Source of the DNA: JAZNOL01 sp045580815
GTDB lineage: Bacteria; Bacillota; Clostridia; RUG12999
Assembly: GCA_045580815.1 (NCBI GenBank)
Contig: JAZNOL010000098.1
Location: forward strand, 1-35,699
Length of the DNA: 35,699 nt
Direction of reading: 5' to 3'
Every line of letters begins with the position of its first letter. Within the stretch, counting starts at the first letter, position 1. Shown here one piece after another: positions 26,835 through 33,864 of this stretch. Position numbers and translations under genes: made by a program. The notes beneath the pieces are model-generated. The model made no database searches, was not told where the DNA came from, and saw nothing but the letters and a program-made list of their open reading frames with translations.

Positions 26835-29726
26835 ATGGGTGAAATAACTGCCGCAAACGATAAAATTAAAGCGGTTTCCAAGCGGTTTATAGGCCGTATG
26901 GCTGAAATCAAAATTTCAAAAACGGGGCAAAGTGTAAACGTTGTTCCGCAGATAAATATTACAACAGCAGAGCCCGTTTTTTCGATGACAATCAGTTTTA
27001 AAATCGGGCTTGAAAAACTGTATGTTATCCGTGATATTTACGAATTTCTTGATACAATAGGAACAAACCGCAGTATAGAATTCGGCAAGAGCTTTGTTTA
27101 TGACGATTCACGTCACACCTTTGAGCATTATATCGACAAAATTTTCAACATGCTCAGTGTTTCCATACGTAAAAATATGAGCAACCTTTCGGCAACAAAA
27201 GAATTTCCGCTGTCGGGAGCACTTAAAAACAGCGTTCTGCGTATTCTTTCGGGAAAACCGGCGGAAATTATAATTGACGGCAAACCTCAGCCGGAGATGC
27301 AGATAGTCAGCGATAATATTCCGCTTTCGATAGAACTTCTTAAAGAAGATGAAGGCTATAAAATGGTGTTTGAGGATATTTGCGGCGTACGTCCGCTGTC
27401 TGATGACTGCTCGGTGTGCCTGTGGCAAAACGACATTTATGTTCTGCCTCTTGAACAGGCAGGATGCATAAATGCTCTTACCGAGGCAAAAAAAGAATGC
27501 GGCGAGCCTGTTATGACATTTTCTCATGAGGACAAAACCAGCGTCATTTTAAAGGTTTTGCCCAAACTTCGTGTTGCCTCAAATCTGCAAATAGACTCAA
27601 AGCTCAAAAGCGATGTTGTTGTCGGTGATTTGAAAGTTAAAACATATGTTGACAAAACAGAGGACGGATGTATTGCCGCAAAAATTCTGTTTTGCTATGA
27701 AAATATAGAATTTAACCATTTTGCAGGAGAAAAACCTACCCTTAAAAACAAGGTTCTGCTTCGTGACAGAAGAGCCGAAAATGCATTTATAAAAGCAGCT
27801 GCATCCTGCGGATTCAAGCCCTATAAAGGCGTTTTATACATACGCGAAAACTATCGGATTTATGAATTTATGACCGAAAAATCAAAATTACTTGCAGATT
27901 TTGGAGAAATGTTTTATTCCGATACATTTGACATTAAAGTTGTTTCTCCGGCAAATGCCGGTGCCAGCGTGCATTTAAACAGCGGAAATCTGCTTGAATT
28001 TGACATTTCGTTTGATGAAATAAACATGGACGAGCTTCCGGGTGTGCTTGAAGCGGTCAGAGAAAAAAGCCGTTATTACAGACTGCAAAACGGTTCTTTT
28101 GTAAACCTGTCAGCACAAGCTATTAAAAAAAGTGTTCAGCTTCTTGACAGTCTTGATGTTTCACTTTCTCATATGGACGGAAGCACCGTCAGTATGCCTG
28201 TAAACCGTGCATTTTATTTAAACAGATTCAGCGACGAGGATATAAAAATAAGCCGTGATGAGTATTTTGAAAAGTTCATCACACGGTTTGCAGACGGCGA
28301 ATGTGCCGATTGTGAAGTTCCCGAAAATTTAAAAAATATTATGCGTCCCTACCAGGTGGCAGGATTAAAATGGCTGTCCATGCTTGCAAGTTACAATATG
28401 GGCGGAATCTTAGCAGACGAAATGGGTCTTGGTAAAACATTGCAGACAATTGCGTTTGTTATGCAACAGTATAAAATGGTTAAAAAACCCACACTTATTG
28501 TTGCACCTACATCACTTCTGTATAACTGGCAGGCGGAAATTGAAAAGTTTACAACCGGTGCAAAGGTCTGCGTTGTCAGCGGCTCACCGGCAGAACGCAA
28601 ACAGCTTACCAAAAAATTTGACGATTTCCATTTTGTTATAACTTCCTACGGACTTTTGCGCCGTGATATAGACCTTTATACAGGTTATAAATTTGCTTAT
28701 TGCTTCGTGGATGAGGCACAGCATATTAAAAACCCGGCAACAATCAACTCAAAAGCCGTTAAAAAAATAAAAGCAGGCGGATATTTCGCCCTCACAGGTA
28801 CACCGCTTGAAAATACCCTTACCGAGCTTTGGTCAATTTTTGATTTTGTAATGCCCGGATACCTTTATTCAAGGCATAAATTCCGCAAAATGTACGAAGT
28901 TCCCATTGTCAAGGAAAACGACAGTGAGGCACTTGCCGATTTGCTTAAACATACAAAACCTTTTATCCTGCGCAGGCTTAAAACTCAGGTTATGAGCGAA
29001 CTGCCGGATAAAATTGAAAGTCGCATGGTTTCCGAGCTTGAGCCGGAACAGAAAAAACTTTATGCTGCATATGCAATTCAGGCAAAAAGTGAAATTGACG
29101 TGCTTGCCGAGAACGGCGGATTTGAACGCAACCGCATAAAAATCCTTGCACTTATCACACGCCTTCGTCAGCTTTGTTGTCATCCGTCTTTGTTTGTTGA
29201 AAACTATGATGGCACAAGCGGCAAAATCGAAATGCTCCGCGAGCTTGTGGAAAACGCCCTTTCGGACGGTCACCGTATAATCATATTCTCGCAGTTTACA
29301 ACAATGCTCAAAATAATTTCCGAAATGCTTGCGGAAATCGGCGTTGACCATTATTATCTTGATGGCACAACAAAAAGTAAAGACCGCATTGACCTTGTAA
29401 ACACCTTTAATAAAGGCGGGGCGGACGTGTTCCTTATTTCTCTTAAAGCCGGCGGAACAGGTATCAACTTAACCGGTGCGGACATGGTTATTCATTATGA
29501 CCCCTGGTGGAATCCGGCTGTTGAAAATCAGGCAACAGACCGTGCTCACCGTATCGGACAGACAAAAACTGTTCAGGTGCTCAAACTTGTTGCAAAAGGC
29601 ACAATTGAAGAGAAAATTTATAACCTGCAAAGGCTTAAACAGAATATGATTGACAGTGTTCTTGAAACAGGCGAAACGATGCTTTCGTCCATGACTCTTG
29701 AAGAAATCAAATCGCTGTTTGACTGA
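26835..29726 (+). CDS. SNF2-family DEAD/H ATPase (bacterial HepA/RapA-like superfamily)
   Basis: A 963-residue protein. The C-terminal half (about 500-963) is a Snf2 ATPase: RPYQVAGLKWL, Walker A DEMGLGKTLQT, VAPTSLLYNW, VDEAQHIKNP, LTGTPLENTLTELWSIFDF, then IIFSQFT, LISLKAGGTGINLTGAD and QATDRAHRIGQ. The N-terminal half is the poorly described helicase-associated region of bacterial SNF2 proteins. Many clostridial relatives begin with a cysteine-rich SWIM zinc finger; none is visible here. It is likely a DNA- or RNA-polymerase-remodelling translocase. GAGGGG lies before the ATG. Its biological role in the polA operon is not established. Confidence 0.92.
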   Translation: MGEITAANDKIKAVSKRFIGRMAEIKISKTGQSVNVVPQINITTAEPVFSMTISFKIGLEKLYVIRDIYEFLDTIGTNRSIEFGKSFVYDDSRHTFEHYIDKIFNMLSVSIRKNMSNLSATKEFPLSGALKNSVLRILSGKPAEIIIDGKPQPEMQIVSDNIPLSIELLKEDEGYKMVFEDICGVRPLSDDCSVCLWQNDIYVLPLEQAGCINALTEAKKECGEPVMTFSHEDKTSVILKVLPKLRVASNLQIDSKLKSDVVVGDLKVKTYVDKTEDGCIAAKILFCYENIEFNHFAGEKPTLKNKVLLRDRRAENAFIKAAASCGFKPYKGVLYIRENYRIYEFMTEKSKLLADFGEMFYSDTFDIKVVSPANAGASVHLNSGNLLEFDISFDEINMDELPGVLEAVREKSRYYRLQNGSFVNLSAQAIKKSVQLLDSLDVSLSHMDGSTVSMPVNRAFYLNRFSDEDIKISRDEYFEKFITRFADGECADCEVPENLKNIMRPYQVAGLKWLSMLASYNMGGILADEMGLGKTLQTIAFVMQQYKMVKKPTLIVAPTSLLYNWQAEIEKFTTGAKVCVVSGSPAERKQLTKKFDDFHFVITSYGLLRRDIDLYTGYKFAYCFVDEAQHIKNPATINSKAVKKIKAGGYFALTGTPLENTLTELWSIFDFVMPGYLYSRHKFRKMYEVPIVKENDSEALADLLKHTKPFILRRLKTQVMSELPDKIESRMVSELEPEQKKLYAAYAIQAKSEIDVLAENGGFERNRIKILALITRLRQLCCHPSLFVENYDGTSGKIEMLRELVENALSDGHRIIIFSQFTTMLKIISEMLAEIGVDHYYLDGTTKSKDRIDLVNTFNKGGADVFLISLKAGGTGINLTGADMVIHYDPWWNPAVENQATDRAHRIGQTKTVQVLKLVAKGTIEEKIYNLQRLKQNMIDSVLETGETMLSSMTLEEIKSLFD

Positions 29727-29730
29727 TATT

Positions 29731-30387
29731 ATGAAAAATGAAGTATATTTTTATGACGTATCGCCACTTAAAAACAAGGACGTTTTTGAAGCCTGTTTTT
29801 TGGTGGCGTCACCACAGAGAAAAGAAAAAATTGAAAATTTAAAAACCGAAAAAGACAAAATTCTTTGTCTTGGCGTTGATGTTGTTTTAAAAAAGATTTT
29901 AGCAGAAGATACAAAATTTTGCGAAACCGATTTTAAATGCGACAGTCTCGGAAAACCCTTTTTGCAAAACGAAAAAGGCGAAAAAATGTGTATTTCGGTA
30001 TCCCATTCCGGTGATTTTGTTATGTGCGCAGTATCAGATAAAGAAATCGGTGTAGATATAGAAAAACAGCGAAAAGTCAAGCTCAAAACTGCAGAAAAAT
30101 TCTCGGAAAACGAGAAAAAATATATTTTTTCGGCAGAAAATCCCGAAACCGCATTTTTCAAAGTCTGGACATTTAAAGAAAGCTATTTGAAAACTGTCGG
30201 CATAGGCATACGGCAAGAGCTTGATTCCTTTGAAACAACCGACTTTTGCGGAAATCCGCAAATGTGCAACGGATACAGTTTTTTTGAAATAGAAATCCCC
30301 GGTTATTGTGTAGCAGTGTGTTCACAATACAAACGTGACGATTTTGAAATAAAATTTTTAAATAGTAGTGATACTTTTTTGACTTAA
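29731..30387 (+). CDS. Sfp-type 4'-phosphopantetheinyl transferase
   Basis: A 218-residue enzyme that transfers the phosphopantetheine arm of CoA to carrier proteins. Family motifs: SLGKPF, SVSHSGDFVMCAV, IGVDIEKQR (metal Asp/Glu, about residue 106) and VWTFKESYLKTVGIGI (about 145-160). An upstream TTG inside the helicase gene is possible, but the ATG at 29731, four bases after the helicase stop, gives the usual start; no good ribosome binding site is seen, so translation is probably coupled. No carrier-protein or NRPS/PKS gene is in the window. Confidence 0.88.
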   Translation: MKNEVYFYDVSPLKNKDVFEACFLVASPQRKEKIENLKTEKDKILCLGVDVVLKKILAEDTKFCETDFKCDSLGKPFLQNEKGEKMCISVSHSGDFVMCAVSDKEIGVDIEKQRKVKLKTAEKFSENEKKYIFSAENPETAFFKVWTFKESYLKTVGIGIRQELDSFETTDFCGNPQMCNGYSFFEIEIPGYCVAVCSQYKRDDFEIKFLNSSDTFLT

Positions 30388-30449
30388 AAGTTCTTGCATG
30401 AGCAGAGAAGAACGAGTGAGGGTTTTGAGTATTACTTAAATGGTAGAGA

Positions 30450-30905
30450 GTGTCGAAAGGAGTGTTAAAACTGAAAGGAAACGGATTTATAAAACTTAGA
30501 ATAGCAGGGCAGAACCTGAATTTTGAAGAAATAACTCAAAAGTTATCGCAACAACCAAGTTTCATATATCGAAAAGGTGATTGTTACGCTCCAAAATTTG
30601 GTGATAAGCAACCCATAATCTATGAAGAAGATTGCTGGATTTTTGAGGTTGAAAAACAAGAAAACGAAACTTTTGACGATATGTTATATGCGTTTTTAAC
30701 AAGGTTTATAAAATCAAAAGAATACATAAAAAAGTTATCGGATAATTTTGATGCAACATTATGGGTTTCTGTATATCCTGATGATGAGCAAAGCAATATT
30801 CATTTAGAAAATAAAACATTAAAGCTTTTATCAGATATGGGTTTGGTTGTTGATCTTGATATTATGTTTTTAAAGGATTTCTACGACGGGACATATAGCA
30901 AATGA
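30450..30905 (+). CDS. DUF4279 domain-containing protein
   Basis: Up to 151 residues, cytosolic, no signal or membrane segment. The pattern LRIAGQNLNFEEITQKL, YRKGDCY, CWIFEVE, LWVSVYPDDEQSNIHLENKTLKLLSDMG and a C-terminal LDIMFL matches the DUF4279 family, small proteins often found in arrays of immunity-like genes. The start is unclear: GTG at 30450 has no good ribosome binding site, whereas AAAGGAG (30456-30462) is followed eight bases later by an in-frame CTG at 30471. The next ATG in frame is too far in. Base composition is more A/T-rich than the operon before it. Confidence 0.75.
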   Translation: MSKGVLKLKGNGFIKLRIAGQNLNFEEITQKLSQQPSFIYRKGDCYAPKFGDKQPIIYEEDCWIFEVEKQENETFDDMLYAFLTRFIKSKEYIKKLSDNFDATLWVSVYPDDEQSNIHLENKTLKLLSDMGLVVDLDIMFLKDFYDGTYSK

Positions 30906-30906
30906 T

Positions 30907-31000
30907 TTTTTAGTTCTAACACGACATAAACTTTCGCTGAAAAATGTTTGCATCTAAACCATATGTCTCGCAATATGGATATGTCGAATTTTTGGGAAAA
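30907..31000 (+). repeat. Intergenic repeat copy A (about 94 nt)
   Basis: Starts immediately after the DUF4279 stop. Aligns without gaps (offset 568) to copy B after the next gene: 36 of 40 identical over the core 30950-30989 (starts GCATCTAAACC, ends TATGTCGAAT), with a weaker match on both sides, including ACATAAACTT at the same distance. The core holds an imperfect hairpin CCATAT/ATATGG. Confidence 0.8.
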
Positions 31001-31018
31001 ACGAAATGAGGTGGGAAT

Positions 31019-31474
31019 ATGAATTTATGGCAAACCTTTGAAATAAAAAAAAGTAAGTATTCAAATTGTGGAATCTCATTTCGTTACGAAAAGGGAATAG
31101 ATGAGAAGTTAAAAGAAAAGTATAAATCGTTTGCAAAGTGGCTGAGGAATACATATGTTTTTCCTGTTCACCTAACAGTTTATATTAAAAACTGTGAAAA
31201 AGTTAAACTTATAAATGGCAAGTGGGTGTATGGTAGTTTTAGATGGTTTAAAAATAAAGAGCCATATATTCGAATTCCATCTAAACTTAATCAAGAACTG
31301 TATCAACAGTATGACGAAGAAGAATTGCACGAGCAGGTTGTTTCTTCGTTAGTACACGAATTATCCCATTATTTTCAATGGGTTTTGGGTGGCGAACAAG
31401 ACGATAAAACATCTGAAAGACAAGCAAATTATTTTAGGTACAGAATTATAGATAAATTTAACTTAAATAAATAA
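31019..31474 (+). CDS. Small HExxH zincin-like protein of unknown function
   Basis: A 151-residue protein without signal peptide or membrane helix. It ends in a clear metalloprotease-like signature: VSSLVHELSHYFQW (HExxH at about residues 114-118), followed about 14 residues later by SERQANYFRYRI, whose Glu could be the third zinc ligand. The centre has VHLTVYIKN and GSFRWFKNKEPYIRIP, as in SprT-like or other minimal gluzincins, but I cannot place it in a named family. GAGGTGGG lies before the ATG. It sits between DUF4279 and DUF5071 genes and is followed by repeat copy B. Whether it is an active peptidase, a toxin, or an immunity-like factor is unknown. Confidence 0.8.
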   Translation: MNLWQTFEIKKSKYSNCGISFRYEKGIDEKLKEKYKSFAKWLRNTYVFPVHLTVYIKNCEKVKLINGKWVYGSFRWFKNKEPYIRIPSKLNQELYQQYDEEELHEQVVSSLVHELSHYFQWVLGGEQDDKTSERQANYFRYRIIDKFNLNK

Positions 31475-31567
31475 TTTTTTACTCCAACTTAACATGAACT
31501 TGCTACTAAAATAAGCTGCATCTAAACCTTATGCCTCGCAATATAAATATGTCGAATGTTGTCGAAA
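31475..31567 (+). repeat. Intergenic repeat copy B
   Basis: Starts at the base after the zincin-like gene's stop. The core is 31518-31557 (GCATCTAAACC to TATGTCGAAT), 36 of 40 identical to copy A. The copy ends in TTGTCGAAAGC directly at the left end of the palindromic element at 31571; a similar TGTCGAAAGG is found before the DUF4279 gene (30451-30460). Confidence 0.8.
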
Positions 31568-31570
31568 GCA

Positions 31571-31697
31571 AAAAGCCTCCCCTGTGTAAGGGGAGGTGGG
31601 TTTGCAAAGCAAACTCGGAGGGGTTGTAAATGGATATAACAATAACAATCCCTCAGTCAGCTATGCTGACAGCTCCCTTTACACAAAGGAGCCTTTA
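31571..31697 (+). mobile_element. MITE-like palindromic element (127 bp, non-coding)
   Basis: The two ends are inverted copies over about 55 nt: the left arm begins AAAAGCCTCCCCTGTGTAAG; the right arm, reversed, begins AAAGGCTCCTTTGTGTAAAG. Each arm also folds alone: CCTCCCC/GGGGAGG (31576-31596) and GTTTGC/GCAAAC (31600-31614) on the left, GTCAGC/GCTGAC (31656-31670) and GCTCC/GGAGC (31672-31692) on the right. I recognise this sequence type as a dispersed palindromic repeat of gut Clostridia. It encodes nothing and presumably moves or spreads in trans. Confidence 0.75.
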
Positions 31698-31702
31698 AAA
31701 GG

Positions 31703-31774
31703 TTTGCAGATAACCCTTGTATATCGCAATGTAAAAAATCAGTAGCATCTAAATCTTATATCATTTACTGAAAG
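31703..31774 (+). repeat. Intergenic repeat copies C1 and C2 (degenerate, tandem)
   Basis: C1 (31703-31735) starts TTTGCAGATAACC and matches copy A or B in 23 of 33 positions without gaps, keeping TCGCAAT. C2 begins at 31742 with GTAGCATCTAAATCTTAT, 39 nt later. These are diverged relatives of the core of copies A and B, placed between the palindromic element and the DUF5071 gene. Together 31475-31786 is a 312-bp non-coding stretch made of copy B, the palindromic element and these copies. Confidence 0.6.
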
Positions 31775-31786
31775 AGTTTTGAACGT

Positions 31787-32173
31787 ATGAATACAGAAGT
31801 TTTGATACCAAAAGACAAACATGATATCAGCCATATAAACGAACTTCATAAATTGAAAGATGAAGAAATACAGCCTGTTGTGGGCAAATTGTTGGAATGG
31901 CTTCAAGATATAAACTGGCCTGTATCAAGACCGGTTGCAGAGGTTTTGCTAAAACACGAAAACGTAATTGTTCCGTATGTTGCAGAAATTTTAAATGGCG
32001 ATGATTACTTATGGATACTTTGGGTTATGGAATTGATTGTTAAAAAATTAACAATCGAAAATAAATGTGTATTAAAACCAGATATTGAAAATTTATTAAA
32101 GATGGAGATAATAAACGAGGATTGTGAAGAAATAGTAAGCGTAGTGCAGAAAGTCCTAAATTCTATTCAGTAA
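31787..32173 (+). CDS. DUF5071 domain-containing protein
   Basis: A 128-residue, mostly helical cytosolic protein. IPKDKHDISHINELHKL, LLEWLQDINWPVSRPVAEVL and ILNGDDYLWILWVME are the characteristic DUF5071 blocks; the pattern suggests short HEAT-like helical repeats. The ribosome binding site (GAAAGAG) is weak. DUF5071 proteins occur as stand-alone small genes, frequently near other immunity-like small proteins; no biochemical function is known to me. Confidence 0.82.
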   Translation: MNTEVLIPKDKHDISHINELHKLKDEEIQPVVGKLLEWLQDINWPVSRPVAEVLLKHENVIVPYVAEILNGDDYLWILWVMELIVKKLTIENKCVLKPDIENLLKMEIINEDCEEIVSVVQKVLNSIQ

Positions 32174-32240
32174 GCAGAAATAAATAATTATTTTAATATC
32201 ATAGAAAATTTTTGTAATAAAAACAAGGGAGGATGTTTTT

Positions 32241-33638
32241 ATGAATACAAAAGAAAATTACAAAGAACCAATGTACGTTATTGAAACTCATTTTCGGGGT
32301 GACCCGGAAAATGAAACAGGAGAAAGATGTCATTTCAGACGTTATGTTGTTGATATCTATCTTGAAAATGCTTCGGCAAAAAGCGGAAAGTTTAAACTAA
32401 ACACCGGCAGCGGCAAGCTTTACTATCTTGGTCATGTTCCCGTTGACAGTATTTTGGCAAAAATTGATGCACCCGTAATTGAAACGATGGATGCAGGCGT
32501 GGAATACTTTGCAACACCGTATATTATCGTTGAATGGAACAGCGAATCGGTTGTTAAAGTAACAAATGAACGCAAAAAAATTGCTCGGATTATGCTGTGC
32601 CTTTCAAAATGGGGAATGAACGGAAACGAAGTTTTGAATCTTCCGACCGATGAAATAGTTTCCCCGGTTGAAAATGAAGCAACGGCAGACGGAAAAACCA
32701 TAAAAATAAGCGGAAATAATTATCTTGGCATAAGAAAAGAAGAGTTGACGGATGCTCCTCAATCAACCGACGTAGAAGCAGATGCCGAAGAAGATGTTCT
32801 TTCTCGTTTTGCGGTTCTGGCAGATGCTCATATAGGCTCGCGTTACGTTGACGAGGGCGTTTGGGATGGCATCGACTGGATTGACACGGTCTATGAAAAT
32901 ATCTGCAAAATACATAGTGAAAATCCCCTTGATTTTGTTTTAGAACTTGGTGATAATATTGATGACGGCTATGCTCCTACATATGAGCCGGATTATAAGA
33001 TGTATCTGGAGAAAATCAAAAAGCTTGAGATATGTGACCCGGTAAATCCCATTTTCGGCAGGGAAGAGGGAAAAATTCCTCATTATGAACTGCAAGGCAA
33101 TCACGATACATCTATGGATACACGCTTTTTCAGACAAAAACTGTGGTACACCGAGAACAAAAACGGCGAAAAGGTTGCGTATATTGCGTTTTTTACCGAT
33201 TACGGCGGTTATCCGCTTGTAAGATACGAGGTTGCCGGCAATTACAGTGCATATAAATCCTACGGTAAGCTGTCGGAGGATATGGTTGATTTTGTTGAAA
33301 AAAGTATTATAGAAGCCAAGAAAAACGGTGCAAAGCATATTATTCTTGCAAACCATTTCGGTATTGCGCAGGATAGCGGTGCACCAATTCTGCCCGAAAC
33401 AGGGCTGGGCAAAGTAGCTTTGCTTTGTAAAAAGTATAATATAAAACTGTATTTCAGCGGTCATGAGCACGATGTGCCTTTTACACTCCGCAAATATGAC
33501 GATATATATAATTATGATGTGTCAATGACAAAAGATAAGTATGCAATTGTTGAAATAACAACACATCACGCAAAGGTTACAATTTACAACACCGCCGATA
33601 ACTCGGTATACAGAGTGGACAATATTTCTTTATCATAA
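32241..33638 (+). CDS. Calcineurin-like metallophosphoesterase with N-terminal beta domain
   Basis: A 465-residue protein without a signal peptide. Residues 1-185 form a beta-rich region of unknown type (EFATPYIIVEWN-like strands, an acidic linker near 170-185). The phosphoesterase core carries all metal motifs: ADAHIG (about 193), LGDNIDDG (about 236), GNHDT (about 287), ANHFG (about 371) and SGHEHD (about 407). The substrate could be a nucleotide, phosphodiester or phosphoprotein; nothing local decides this. GGAGG lies eight bases before the ATG. The 67-nt gap upstream shows no terminator. Base usage is closer to the housekeeping genes than to the three small genes before it. Confidence 0.88.
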   Translation: MNTKENYKEPMYVIETHFRGDPENETGERCHFRRYVVDIYLENASAKSGKFKLNTGSGKLYYLGHVPVDSILAKIDAPVIETMDAGVEYFATPYIIVEWNSESVVKVTNERKKIARIMLCLSKWGMNGNEVLNLPTDEIVSPVENEATADGKTIKISGNNYLGIRKEELTDAPQSTDVEADAEEDVLSRFAVLADAHIGSRYVDEGVWDGIDWIDTVYENICKIHSENPLDFVLELGDNIDDGYAPTYEPDYKMYLEKIKKLEICDPVNPIFGREEGKIPHYELQGNHDTSMDTRFFRQKLWYTENKNGEKVAYIAFFTDYGGYPLVRYEVAGNYSAYKSYGKLSEDMVDFVEKSIIEAKKNGAKHIILANHFGIAQDSGAPILPETGLGKVALLCKKYNIKLYFSGHEHDVPFTLRKYDDIYNYDVSMTKDKYAIVEITTHHAKVTIYNTADNSVYRVDNISLS

Positions 33639-33639
33639 T

Positions 33640-33673
33640 AAAATGCCCGTGCACTGCTATGCACGGGCATTTT
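33640..33673. terminator. Bidirectional rho-independent terminator
   Basis: A perfect 14-bp stem, AAAATGCCCGTGCA (33640-33653) and TGCACGGGCATTTT (33660-33673), with a 6-nt loop. It gives T-runs in both directions, so it can end both the phosphoesterase transcript and the leftward araC transcript. The 191 bp between it and the AraC gene contain nothing else I can support. Confidence 0.9.
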
Positions 33674-33864
33674 AAGTATATTATTAGTGTTTGTTTTTAG
33701 TTAAATTAATTTTTGTACTAACCTAAATTTTACGTGAAGTTTTGAAATGCGACCAATGAAATATATAAAAATATTATTTGGGATTTTTTGTAAAATTATA
33801 AAAACAAACCCGTTTTTTATTCATGTTAAACACTCATTTATATGGAAAAGCCGGATAACAGCAT

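Noticed and set aside
30390..30414. Terminator after the PPTase gene (GTTCTT ... AAGAAC)
   Set aside because: Only a 6-bp stem with a 12-nt loop and no T-run directly after it.
30907..31567. Integron attC sites between the small genes
   Set aside because: Heptamers resembling RYYYAAC (ACTTAAC) occur, but no paired GTTRRRY, no attC-like fold and no integrase gene in the window.
31475..31786. CRISPR array
   Set aside because: Repeats are few, diverged and unevenly spaced, with genes and a palindromic element between them; no cas genes.
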